Shown: piece by piece, positions 1-10,638 of the stretch
Layout of the letters: each line of letters begins with the position of its first letter
How positions within the stretch are numbered: position 1 is the first letter of the stretch
Source of the DNA: Otatea glauca
Lineage: Eukaryota; Streptophyta; Magnoliopsida; Poales; Poaceae
Reading direction: 5' to 3'
Assembly (NCBI GenBank): GCA_036346275.1
Contig: CM070730.1
Location: 45,430,918 to 45,494,917 of the forward strand
DNA length: 64,000 bases
The notes under the pieces: generated by a model
The model's input: the letters and a program-made list of their open reading frames with translations, nothing else
Told to the model about the DNA's origin: nothing
Databases searched by the model: none
Made by a program: the position numbers and the translations under genes

Positions 1-480
1 GTGCATTTTCAGATTTTTTGTAAATTCCACAGGCGTCTAATAGGTCTGAAATTTTTATGGTAGATCCTAAACAAGCTTTGGTACACTTAGTAAATTCATC
101 ATTAATTTACCGATTAGATAGGCAATGGATTTGGTGAACCCAATTCAGCCTTCTCGCAGATCAAACTGGAGTTCTCCTTCTCTATCTCTGCCGCACAGGC
201 CCGATTCACTGTGTGGTCCCGCCTGTCAGCCTTAGACACCGCCTTCCTCCTCCCCTCTTGCAGCCGAGCTCGAGCGTGATTGGAGCCGCTTCGCCGGCTG
301 TACCATCGCCACTGCGGCAGCTGTGCATCGCCCGAGGAAACCGCCTCATTACTAGATTGCCACGCTATGTCCTTGCTCTGATTTTTCACAGAACAGCCCA
401 TTCCTTCTCCTGTTCTAGCGCCACAAAACTCAGCCGAGTTCACACCATGTGTAAGCTTCTCTACAGTGCATCCCTTGGCC

Positions 481-488
481 TATAAATA
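481..488 (+). promoter_or_regulatory. TATA box of the partial LTR
   Basis: A tataaata motif lies in a GC-rich stretch just before a CT-rich, start-site-like region. It sits where the related LTR at 21777-27161 has its own TATA motif (22966). Transcription of the element probably starts about 30 bases downstream. Confidence 0.55.
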
Positions 489-3083
489 CTGGAACAAGAT
501 CGCCAGAGACCATGCTTCAAAACCCCTCAAGTTTCATTCGCTCTACTTCACCACACATCGCCAATTTCGCTTTTTCCTGAATCGGCCGAAGAACCCTAGC
601 TTTCGGTTCGTGATCGATTAAAGGTGGTCCAAGCAACCAATCTTCAATTGCTATCTGTTATAGCATCCCTAGCTCACAAGCATAAAAAACCCTCTATCAT
701 TTTCAGGAAATTCTGACCGGAGCTCCGCCGCCACTACGCCCCCTTCTTCTTTGCAACCGGCGATAGGTGGTGAGCTAATCCGACCCTTCTCTGAGCTTCC
801 ATTTGGCAAAAATGAAACCACTGGAACCCATAGATGCTAGAACTGGAACCCATTCCATCAGGGATGCCCTCTGTCACCAGCACGGCTCGCCGCCTCCTTT
901 GCCGCTGCATGTCCACGGTGGCGAGATGGTTCGGCTAGTCGCCGGTAAGAATGGGTACCACCATTAGATGCGCAAAGGTGTGCTGATGCTAACCATGCCC
1001 TCGGCCGGACTGGAACATCACCAGATCCTCGCCGGCGGTGTGCTCTAGCTCGTTCCCTATTCGGTCTCATTGACAGGCAGGCCCGAGATGTCAGCGAGTT
1101 GGTCGAATTTGAACAGCTCTGTTGGCCCGAAGCAAAAGACGTTTTTGGTATTCAGAAAACGTATTTTGCAATTTTTCTTTATTTTCAGAACAAGTCCAAA
1201 TTCAAACTTGAATATCTTTCGCATTTTAAATCCAAATGAGATGAAACCAATTTCTAAATTCATCTAAAATCAAGAGCTTCTATAATATGCAAAAATATTT
1301 TGAAAATCTATTCTGGAAAAATATTTTAATACAAAGGTGAATAGTAGATTTGAAAATAGATAAAATGTAGAAACTTTGCAAATAAAGTTGAAATTGTATG
1401 GAACCAATTATGTTATGATCCTCATTCTACTAGGAACCCATGCATATAAAAATATTTGGTTAATTAGTTATTTTAGGTCTTTTCTATTGAAATCAAATAT
1501 TGTTAGTTTGATTATGTAATAATAAATAAACTAATAAGAAAAGAATTTAAGGAAATTGCTAAACATATTTCCTTTTTAGCATAATAGCAGTATAATGTTA
1601 GGCTAGTTAAAAATATTAATCAATCAATGATTTATGCAAATAGGATGTGTTTTAGTATGAAGAGCATAATCAGTATATGCATGTGTATATATATGTATGT
1701 TTGTGTTCATGCAAGTCCATACCTGAATCTAAAAATTAGTTCATGGAGATATGGTAAATAACTTAATGTGTCATGCCTATATAATAAAATGGCAGAAAGA
1801 AGTTTGGTGATAAATGTTTAATTCAAAAGTCCTTAAATACATTGCTTTGCATCTGAATCCTATTAACAACATACTATTTTATGTTGTCACCATAAGTCAA
1901 ATCTTTTTACTTCAAATAATTTTAGCATCTAGAATTCGTTAAAAATAAAATGATTAATTCACATAAGGTAAGAAATACTTGATATCTTTTTAGTCCAAAA
2001 GCAGTAAAGGTAACCACCAATGAAAAGTTAGTATAACCACATAATCATGAACCAAAATCTTACCAATAAATACTCTGGATTTTCTATCTGTCTTCTTTTT
2101 GCCCTTATATTGGTTCTCTATTTATTGTATGTTATTCTGGATGATCAACGAGTAGATTCCGACGAGCCTGAATTAGTAGACGACGACCTCGCTGATGACC
2201 CGGACTTTATACCCGACTGCGATCAGCAAGGCAAGCACCCCCTTCACCATTTTGATCCTATTATTTCAAATACTTACTTTCAATGTTTGCAAAGCTATTA
2301 TGCATGCGCGTACTTGTCATAAAAATGCTATGTTGAAATATTGGTAGATATACCTAATATTTCATGGAACTTCCTTGATAAGTATGGATATGTGAACCTT
2401 GATAACAATAGAAAAAGGGGTAGACATTACATAATGTCAAATTGGGTATATACGATTAATAATCATGCTTAGCCATGCTCATTTAGCAACGGAGTAGATG
2501 ATCAAATCAAACTGCTTCTTGGGAATTTGAAAATGTTGGAATTACTAAGTGTCAATTGTGGATAATTTGACTAAAAACTCAAAATAAAACTATGGTTTAG
2601 ATGCGGGCAGTTATTGGCATTAGCCGGTTGTGCAAGGGCTAGACTTGAACGTAGTGTAAGGGGGAGATTATTGCCCGTGTCGGATTAAGGACTGAGCTAT
2701 GGGTTGTTTTCAAGCCAAGAAAATCGTACAACCACAAGTGCTGGTATGGGACAGCCTTAACCTATTAAGTTGCTTAGGTCTGGCTTTGCACATTGGTAGG
2801 CGGGAGATAGTATGAGCACTCCTTTCTATGTTTGCTTATGAGGGGCTTCCACACTTCGTTGTGGGTAAATGCATATCGGTATAACAGTGTACGCCTTGGT
2901 ATGGGAAGAAGCCCTCATCGCAGGGATTTACTACTTCTATCGCAGGGATTTGCTGCTCGTGTTATCACTTTAAAATGACAGGGAATTATTGTCATGTTTC
3001 TTCTCCATAACAAGGATTTAACATCATCGGGCTAGCAAAGTTAGGTCTAAACAATGTAATGGGTATGTCATAATCACCATGCC

Positions 3084-3185
3084 GACACCCGAAAGGAAGA
3101 GTGTCAACTGGCCTGGCAAAAATGGCAGATCATTTCTTGTGGGTAAAGCTGTACACCTCTGCAGAGTGTAAATCTAATTAATTAG
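3084..3185 (+). other. Conserved inverted-repeat block in LTR (copy 1)
   Basis: It contains gacac/gtgtc (3084-3088 with 3101-3105), the palindrome ctctgcagag (3157-3166) and the palindrome ctaattaattag (3174-3185). The last base lies 705 bp before the LTR end. The same block occurs in six other LTRs in the window. The role is unknown; RNA structure is inferred. Confidence 0.6.
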
Positions 3186-3890
3186 CCGCGCCTACGGTTA
3201 AAAGCACTTGGTAAAGTCGTCACATGGTTAGAGTTTTTGTATTTCCAAAACGATTTGATGGGGTAATGGTGTTTTGGAATATACGTCATGTCAGGGGATG
3301 ACATGGGAATGGATTGAATTGGTCGGGTAGACTGTGTTGTGACGATTAATTCATGCCGTCAATACTTGTTATTACAACAGATGCTCTTTTACAAATTTTG
3401 GTTGCAATCTAGTACATGATTATGCGTCAATTTGCCAATGCAAAAATAACTGTAGAAACCATTCCATTGCTATGACCTGCATTTATTTGTATGTGCATTT
3501 GCGATACACTATGAGACTTGCTGAGTACACCATGTACTCAATCTTGCTATCAATGTTGTTTTTAGGTGATGATATCGAATACTCCGATGATCATTACGAC
3601 CATACAGGATTCGGGGGTTATGACGATGATCTTTTCTAGGGCTTTACCTTGTCTATTGCCTGAGGGTGAATGGGCATACTAAAAGAGAAATAAAGTTTCC
3701 GCTGCTGCTTTCAAGTTTTTGGCTTGTAATACTATTATGTAATCTCAGACGCTTAACGTATGTAATATTATTGTGTATGGATGTGATCTCAATTTGTAAT
3801 CTGTGCGTACTAGCCACTGATCATGGGACTAGTACAATATGCACAGGGAACCCATTATTGGTACTAAATATCCAAAATGGGGGCCTTACA

Positions 3891-4339
3891 AGTACATCAC
3901 AAGTGTGGAGCACAAAACAGTGTCAACACATTTACAGTGTTGGTTCCGTACATATTATTTGACCAACATATACATTTGGCTCAAACGAAATGGGACAATT
4001 CCACAGGCCATTTAGCACTGAAATCGGACCGAGCATTAGCTATCATTATGTCACTTCAGATATAACAATGAATCTAAATAGCATTCAATATATAAGTGGT
4101 CATAGATAAAGAAGTTTGATAGCACGTCAATATTTTTCCATTCCCTTTGTGTAGGACAATTAGTGAACAACGAGAAAATTGTACGCAAACAAAGTGCATA
4201 AATTACAAACGTATGTACCATATCACTCTCATTTGTAATTCGAACCTATTTTTACCAGTAATTTTACCCCTTTCGTTGTCTTCAAAAGCTGCCAGTCTTT
4301 AAAAACCATCAATTTTGCTACTCCTACCTTCGGTGAGCC
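3891..4339. other. Unassigned AT-rich spacer
   Basis: This stretch lies between the partial LTR and a GC-rich tandem-repeat block. I see no convincing gene, terminal repeat or recognised element in it. Confidence 0.4.
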
Positions 4340-4640
4340 ACAGAATAGCGGGGAGGTCATAGGTGCCAGCGGCGGAGTGGGGAGAGGAGGCAGAGCCGGC
4401 GGCGGAGTGGGGAGAGGTGGCAGCGACCTGGGGGTGTCTACCAGGGGGCAGAGCCGACGGCGGAGTGGGGAGGGGATGCGACAGTGGTGGAGTGGGGAGA
4501 GGAGGCAGCGACCTGGGGGCGGCGACCAAGGGTAGAGCCGACGGTGGAGTGGGGAGGGGATGCGATAGTGGCGACGACGGCGAAGGGATGCGACGGCGGC
4601 GACTGCGGGGAGCCTTGATGCGGTCGAAGGCGCAGAGGTA
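4340..4640. repeat. GC-rich minisatellite
   Basis: There are imperfect tandem copies built from gcggagtggggagagg and gcagcgacctgggggcgg, repeated four to five times with variable spacing. The minus strand is open across the block and rich in Pro, Ser and His, but this follows from the repeat composition. The minus-strand frame starting near 4679 (MPSPGTCLFTNLAYLCAFDR...) could be a captured exon fragment. I do not recognise it. Confidence 0.6.
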
Positions 4641-4720
4641 GGCGAGGTTGGTGAAGAGGCAAGTGCCAGGAGAGGGCACAGGTTTTGCTATTTATAGGGT
4701 CAACTATCACTGCCGGGTCC

Positions 4721-5259
4721 TGTCGACTTTTGTGGTCGGCAATGAATTTATGGGGTAGGCGCTCGATCTCAAACTCGAAGGTCACACAAGAGAGGGATTT
4801 AGATGTGTTCAGCCCTCAAAGAATGGAGGTAATACCTAACTCTGCAGCCGGAATTATGCGGATCTCTTGGATCTGGGGTTTCTCAAAGCGCAATATGCTT
4901 TGGGCGATATGTGGTGCTCTAGGCTCTATGGCTTGATAGCTCTATGCTTGGATGATTGGATCCCTATGTTGTTGCCCGCCCTCTCCCTTATATAGCGGGG
5001 GTGGGGCGGCTTACAGAGTCCTGATCGGTTAAGAGATTCTGATCTGTTACAAGATTCTAGTCGGTTACAGGATAGAGTTTACATCTTTATCTACCCTATT
5101 AACGACTCAGATTACAACCGTATCTATCATATCTAAATATAAGTTCAACTTCCTTTAGGATATGTCCCCTGCGCACGCAGCAATGGGCCCGACGCTGGGA
5201 GTATCTTCGGGCCTCCTCTTGGGCCTGTCATGAGGGTACCCGGGTTCTTATATTCCACA
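4721..5259 (-). repeat. 3' LTR of the Tat-like element
   Basis: It is the direct-repeat partner of 8033-8572, with several substitutions and small indels. A polypurine tract precedes it on the minus strand (5260-5271, reading tcaggggcta), as expected beside a 3' LTR. Confidence 0.88.
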
Positions 5260-6187
5260 GTAGCCCCTGAGTCCTTTGTGATCGAGTTGCCGCCTTCCTG
5301 GTTGCAGCCCAACTGAGTCATGCTTCACGCTGAGTGCTTCCAGTTCTTGATGCAGCTCCCCGACTAGTTTTCTTTTACAATTGAGTGCCCTGTTGTAGGC
5401 AAAGAGATCGTGAAGGACTCAATAGAGTTCCACGCATTAAACTTTCCGAGTGGTTCCTAGCCGCATTATTGGAATTCTGGCAGTCGGCTCATCTTATGCG
5501 ACATCTTTGTATCCCAAACGATATGTAAGTCAAAACGCTTTTCCCGCTCAAGGCAAAAGTCAGCGCCACTCCCTTTAAATTCATTCGTCGCTGATGTTGC
5601 TGATGTCGTCGTCGAAGCGTTGGCTCACACACGTTGCATCCAAATTTAGTAGCCCTGAAATCATGTATATGCAGAACTTAGGCAATGTAAAAACAATTCA
5701 CTCGGATGTGATGTCCGACTGGTGTATATATAATTTTAGAGTTTTTTATCCTTTTTCCTTATTGATTTTGAATTCATCCGAGTGGTTTGACTCTTTTTGT
5801 TTAAGCACTCTGCCCGACTAGTCTAGCCCCCAAGCGTTGGGAGTCGGTTCATGGCTCTTTTTCCTAGGCACGTGTTTTGGGTGACTAAAGTTCGCCGTTC
5901 ATGGGGTCAGAGCTTCACAACTCGGAGTTATCGCACTCGGATTCACTTGCAATCGTTAAGCAAAAGATGAAAAATACAACTCAGAAAAAGATGTGCGCAT
6001 GCGCACACTATTAGGTGTAGCCCCCGACTTACTGCTTAGTTGTGGGTCAACTAAGTAGCAAGTAAGGAAAGTAAACAATTTTATTTATCATGACATAATT
6101 GAGTAAAAAGCGACTTAGCTGCTTTATGCTCCATACGTTGCAGACGATCATGCCATCTTTGCTCGTGGCGCAGGCGAAGGATTGTAG
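5260..6187. other. 3' untranslated interior of the Tat-like element
   Basis: There is no gene here. Polypurine-like motifs (minus strand, gggggcta) recur at about 5261, 5822 and 6016, each a possible polypurine tract. Short frames are not convincing. Confidence 0.5.
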
Positions 6188-7430
6188 ATGAGCTGTAGGC
6201 GGCGCTCGGGGTGCAGGTGTGGCTCGTGGCCGTGCCGAAGGTGGCGCCGGCGCAGCGGCGGCTCGTGGCCGCGCCGAAGTGGCGCCGGGCGCAGCGAGGC
6301 TCGTGGTCGCGCCAAGGTGGCGATCGGGCGCAGGTGTAGGCTCGTGGCCGTGCCGAAGGTGTCGCTCGGGCGCAGGTGTAGGCTCGTGGCCCTGCCGAAG
6401 GTGGCACTTGGGGTGCGGGCGTGGCTCGTGGCTATGCCGAAGGTGGCGCTCGGGGCGCGGGCGTAGGCTCGAGGCCGTGCTGAAGGTGGCGCTCGGGGCG
6501 CGGGCGTAGGCTTGTGGCCGTGCTGAATGTGGCACTCGCGGCGCAGGTGTAGGCTCGTGGCCGTGCCAAAAGTTGCGCTCGAGCTCGGGGCGGAGGTGTG
6601 GCTCATGGCCGTGCCGAAGGTGGCGCTCGGGGCGTGGGCGTAGGCTCATGGCTGTGCCGAAGGTGGCGCCGGCGCGGCGAGGCTCGTGGCCGCGCCAAGG
6701 TGACGCCGAGGCGCGGCGAGGCTCGTGGTCGTCTTTGAAGGTGGCGCCGGGCGCCGGCGTGGCTCGTGGCCGTGCTAAAGGTGGAGCACGGGCGAGGCGT
6801 GGCTCGTGGCCGTGCCGAAAGTGGCGCCGGGCGCAGCGAGGCTCGTGGCCGCGCAAAAGTGGCGCCGGGCGCAGCGTAGGCTCGTAGCCGTGTTGAACGT
6901 GGCGCCGGCGCGGGCGAGGCTCGTGGCGCCAAGGTGGCGCCGGGCGCAGCGAGGCTCGAGGCCGTCTTGAAGGTGGCGCCGGGCGCAGCGCGGCTCGTGG
7001 CCGTGCCTAACGTGGTGCTCGGGCGCGGCGAGGCTCGTGGCCCCGCCAAGGTGGAGCTCGGGCGCGGCGAGGCTCGTGGCCGCCGAGGTGGCGCCGGGCG
7101 CGGCGAGGCTCGTGGTCGTGTCGAGGTGGCGCCGGGCGCAGCGAGGCTCGTGGTCGCGCCAAAGGTGGCGCCGGTGCGCAGACGCGGCTCGCCGCCGCGC
7201 CGAAGGTGGTGCTCAGGGCGCAGGCGTGGCTCGTGGTCGTGCCAAAAGTGGCTCGTGGCGCAGCGAGGCTCGTGGCCGCGGGCGGGTGGCGCCGGGCGCG
7301 AGCGTAGGCTCGTGGTCGCGCCGGTTGGCGCCGGGCACAAAGCGTGGGCTCATGGCCGTGCCGTAGGTGGCGCTTGGGGCGTAGGCGTAGGCTCGTGGCC
7401 GTGCCGAAAGTGGTGCTCGGAGCGCGAGTG
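6188..7430. repeat. 42-bp minisatellite array in the Tat-like element
   Basis: About 30 imperfect tandem copies of a GC-rich unit begin ggctcgtggccgtgccgaag and continue ggtggcgc. Full units are 42 bp; shorter ones (33-39 bp) lack part of the tail. Most unit lengths are multiples of three, so long frames stay open on both strands. The minus strand gives repeats of the form HEPTPAPERHLRHG. I regard the frames as a by-product of the repeat. Tat-lineage retroelements are known for variable tandem repeats in their interiors that can seed satellite DNA. Confidence 0.9.
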
Positions 7431-7460
7431 CGCTTCACCTACTGGCTTTTCCTGATTTTG

Positions 7461-7880
7461 CTAAATTGCGGCTGCCGTCACCATGGCCTTGATCTGGGCC
7501 ACGATCGGGGCCACCGGACTATCCGATGCAATCATCGGGTCCAGTTTGTCGAGAAGCGTCTTGGAGGCGACGACGTTCTTCATTCGCGTGTGGAAGACGG
7601 CTTGATCTTCCAACCTGGATTGCAGGATGTCCTCGCGGACATTGCGACCGCGAGATCGTAGCGATCGCACCTGCACCTCCTTACCCTTACAAAGACGATC
7701 TTCCCCCGCAGCTTCTTGTTCTTCTTGTTGGCGTTGGAGATCGGTCTTCTGCTCTTCTATTGCGAAGACGCCATGAAGATCGCAGCAATTCCTCACGACG
7801 CCGACTGGTTTGCCGGCTAAGTCAAAGTGACATACCTGAAATGAGTCGGCCTGATCTTTACCAGATTGGATCCGGTTCAA
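7461..7880 (-). pseudogene. Gag-like reading frame of the Tat-like element
   Basis: A 139-codon minus-strand frame lies between the primer-binding site and the minisatellite, where gag begins in related elements. It is rich in Gln, Glu and Arg, with a likely coiled segment in the middle, and has no recognisable capsid motif. A short frame MAAIGGITTTFISG ends in a stop just upstream (around 7939-7980), so the original start region is broken. Assignment to gag rests on position and orientation, not on a motif. Confidence 0.4.
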
Positions 7881-8012
7881 GTCTAGGCGGAAAAGTTCTC
7901 CGCAAGATTCGCGACGAAGTCCGGACTCGGCGGAAAGCCTAGCCGGAGATGAAGGTGGTGGTGATTCCGCCGATCGCTGCCATCGAGTCTGTAGGAAAAG
8001 ATAGAAGCGCTT

Positions 8013-8030
8013 CCCCTACCTGGCGCGCCA
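8013..8030 (-). promoter_or_regulatory. Primer-binding site (Tat-like element)
   Basis: On the minus strand it reads tggcgcgccaggtagggg, two bases inside the 5' LTR. This matches the primer-binding sites of RIRE2-like grass Gypsy elements and fixes the orientation. Confidence 0.75.
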
Positions 8031-8032
8031 AC

Positions 8033-8572
8033 TGTCGATTTTTGTGGTCGGCAATGAAATTATGGGGTAGGCGCTCGATCTCAAACTCGAAGGTCACACA
8101 AGACAGGGATTTTAGACATGTTCGGGCCCTCAAAGAATGGAGGTAATACCCTAATCCTGTGTGCTAGAATTATGCGGATCTCTTGGATCTGGGGTTGCTC
8201 AAAGCGCAATTTGCTCTAGGCGATATGTGGTGCTCTAGGCTCTATGGCTTGATAGCTCTATGCTTGGATGATTGGATCCCTATGTTGTTGCCCGCCCTCT
8301 CCCTTATATAGCGGGGGTGGGGTGGCTTACAAAGTCCTCGACGGTTCGAGATTACGATCGCCACAAGATTCTAATCTACATGTGATAGAGTTTACATCTT
8401 TATCTACCCTATTAACGACTCGGATTACAACCGTATCTATCATATCTAAATATATGTTCAACTTCCTTTAGGATATGTCCCCTCACAAGACGGCAATGGG
8501 CCTCGACGCGGAGTATCTTTCCGTCCTCCTCTTGGGCCTGTCATGATGGTACCCGGGTTCTTATATTCCACA
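8033..8572 (-). repeat. 5' LTR of the Tat-like element
   Basis: It is the direct-repeat partner of 4721-5259. It contains a ttatatagcggggg motif near 8304 that is conserved in both copies. It is followed by the right copy of the GGTCC target duplication. Confidence 0.88.
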
Positions 8573-8870
8573 GGTCCCCACAAAAACCGGTAGTGATAGT
8601 ATATCACTACCGGGTCATAAAGAGAGCCGACAGTGATAGTGGCCTGATCACTGCCGGGTCATAAAGAGAACCGGCAGTGATAGTTACCTTATCACTACTA
8701 GCCCAACCCAAACCCGACAGTAAAACTAAGTATCACTGCCGGGTTTTAGTAGAACCGGCAGTCATATGTCTTATCACTGCCCGTTGAGCATAGAAACCGC
8801 CACTAATAATAGACAGAACTGCCGGTTTTCTGGGGAAACCGGCAGTGATAAGCTGGTGTCGACCCAATTA
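8573..8870. repeat. Left subterminal repeat array of CACTA-A
   Basis: At least ten copies of accggcagtgata, or its inverse tatcactgccggt, in both orientations. Such arrays bind the accessory transposase (TNPA type) in CACTA elements. The array continues the piece at 4706-4720 that was cut off by the Tat-like insertion. Confidence 0.85.
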
Positions 8871-9260
8871 AGTGAAACTTTTAGTTTATTTCATTTCAAA
8901 GGCTGAGTGCTTTGGGATTTTTGAAATCCTATCAAATTTGATCCAAATTATCTGAAAATTTTTGGAGGCATACTGCAGGACATATACTATTTTACATAAA
9001 TATTTTCCCCTAATTTTTACTAAGTTCTAAAATTCTGAAAAACCAAATTGCTCACTATTTTAATATTTTATAAATCAAATAATGCTTCAAAAATTCACAC
9101 AAATGCTATAAATAATTTCACACAAATGTACAAATTCACACAAATGTAACAATTCACACAAATACTGTCAAATCCATAACTTTATAGTACATTAATTGTT
9201 ACACATGACAAAATAAACATGTCGTTCGTACGAAAGAAAGCATATCTTTAATTTGTACAA
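8871..9260. other. AT-rich 3' region of the transposase gene
   Basis: No gene is seen. Several short direct repeats of aattcacacaaat lie at 9090-9165. It probably holds the 3' untranslated region of the minus-strand transposase. Confidence 0.4.
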
Positions 9261-9767
9261 CTAAGCTACGATGTGACCTTCATTATTATTGCGACGTATG
9301 TACGTAGCTTCCTCATTCTCTACCATGAGACTTAGGTCAACGTCCTCTCCGGAAGGAGGAAGCTCATCGAATTGATTGCATTCTTCCTCGTTGACAACAT
9401 TCTGAACTCCGACAATCCTTCTTTTTCCTTGAATAACCACGTGGCGTTCCTTGTTAGCCGGGTCAGTTATAAAGAAGATTTGTGTAACAGAATTATCAAG
9501 TACGAATGGTTCTTCCCTATATCCGACGAGTTTGAGGTCCACGCTAGTGATACCGTACTTGTCGATGTTCACGCCCCCTGGAAGTCTGACCCATTGGCAC
9601 CGAAAGAGAGGGACCTTCAAAGGTCCATAGTCAAGCTCCCAAATCTCTTCTATGAATCCGTAGTAGCTTTGCCTATTTTCATTGCTGTCATAGGCATCTA
9701 TACAGATATCGCTATTTTGGTTGGTGCTTTTGTTTATCTTGTGCTCTTGTATAAAATGTAAAACCAT
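9261..9767 (-). pseudogene. C-terminal part of TNP2 transposase (DUF4216-type)
   Basis: This is the last coding segment of the CACTA-A transposase: 168 codons ending in a stop at 9261. Recognisable features include SYYGFIEEIWELDYG, VPLFRCQWV and the region around ITSVDLKLVGY, typical of the DUF4216 domain at the end of plant CACTA transposases. The upstream segment (9712-10629) overlaps it in another frame, so a frameshift near 9730 separates two parts of one ancestral protein. The first Met is therefore not a true start. Confidence 0.85.
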
Positions 9768-10629
9768 TTATGTCGTATCCTTGGAATGTCCGAATTTTAG
9801 TTGACGGTCCCTGAGCCAACACTTTCAACTGAGCGCACTCTGTCTCCATATGCATCATGTGCCTATGCAACCAATCGCCAAAGTTATCTCTACGCTCTCG
9901 TGCGATCCAACCCTGTGACTTTCCTAGGTTCGTTCTGGATAGCATGCTCTTGTGCATGTTGACATACGGGGCCACCACAACTGATTGTCCCAAAACTGTG
10001 AAATGTGCCTGTGTGAATGAAGCTAGATTGGTTGTACGGAGTGATTTCTCGCCTACTGTCCCTTTCCCTTGTAGCCTCCCCTCATGCCAAGATATAGGCA
10101 AACCAATCGGTTTAAGATCCATATAATCGACGCAAAGCTCAATGACCTCCTCAGTTCCCCAACCATCGGCAATGCAGCCTTCCGGCCGATGTCGGTTATG
10201 AACATATTTCTTTATAACCCCCATGAACCTCTCGAAAGGGTACATCTGATGTATAAACACGGGACCAAGAATATGTATTTCTTTCACAATGTGAACAATG
10301 AGATGGACCATAATATCAAAAAAAGATGGAGGGAAACACATCTCAAGCCTACACAGAGTGTGGACCATGTCTTCCTGCAGCTTATCTAGTTTTAACGGAT
10401 CGATGACCTTCTGTGAAATCGTGTTGAAGAATGAACACAACTTTATAATTGGGTCTCGGACTTTCTCTGGCAGAACACCCCTAATTGCAATTGGAAGCAT
10501 CTGTGTCATCATCACATGGCAATCGTGAGACTTGATGCCAATTAATTTTAAGCCTTTCATTGAGACTAGTCTCTTTATGTTGGCAGAGTAACCAGACGGA
10601 ACTTTGACTCCGTGCAAGCATTCGCGCAC
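9712..10629 (-). pseudogene. Central/C-terminal part of TNP2 transposase (DUF4218-type)
   Basis: 305 codons. The segment carries the CACTA transposase landmarks SHDCHVMMTQMLPIAIRG, then CFPPSFFDIMVHLIVHIV, then MYPFERFMGVIKKYVHNRHRPEG, which mark the DUF4218 domain. It continues in frame from the segment at 10639-11133 except for one stop codon (TAA) at the junction. It runs out of frame near 9730 before the DUF4216 part. It is a decayed part of a single gene, read right to left. Confidence 0.88.
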
Positions 10630-10638
10630 GCTAATTTT

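Larger units (their letters stand above)
1..3890 (+). mobile_element. Long LTR of a Gypsy (chromovirus-like) retrotransposon, left end outside window
   Basis: The sequence is a diverged relative of the 5.3-kb LTRs at 11954-17260 and 21777-27161. It shares blocks in the same order: a GC-rich promoter part, an AT-rich middle, then the motifs near 2604-2677, 3084-3185 and 3807-3835. It ends in ...ggggccttaca at 3890, where the relatives end in ...ggggtctcaca. No primer-binding site follows 3890, so this is either a 3' LTR or a solo LTR. The start lies left of the window. The next five bases (agtac) are the expected target duplication, whose partner cannot be seen. The small reading frames inside are not convincing genes. 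Confidence 0.82.
4721..8572 (-). mobile_element. Non-autonomous Tat-like LTR retroelement inserted in CACTA-A
   Basis: Two direct repeats of about 540 bp (4721-5259 and 8033-8572) begin TGTCGA and end TTCCACA on the plus strand. They are flanked by a perfect 5-bp target duplication, GGTCC (4716-4720 and 8573-8577). Next to the right repeat lies a primer-binding site that reads tggcgcgccaggtagggg on the minus strand, as in RIRE2/dasheng-type elements, so the element runs right to left. The 2.8-kb interior has no pol gene: only a gag-like start, a long minisatellite and AT-rich 3' sequence. It would need proteins from a relative. Confidence 0.88.

Noticed and set aside
3666..4065. Small plus-strand frames at the end of the first LTR
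   Set aside because: They straddle the LTR end at 3890 and show no domain or conserved start.
6047..7455. Long overlapping frames on both strands, up to 269 codons
   Set aside because: They arise from the GC-rich 42-bp minisatellite, whose unit length is a multiple of three. Low-complexity translation without a domain.
9372..10528. Plus-strand frames opposite the transposase
   Set aside because: They are antisense shadows of the TNP2 coding segments, which show clear family motifs on the minus strand.
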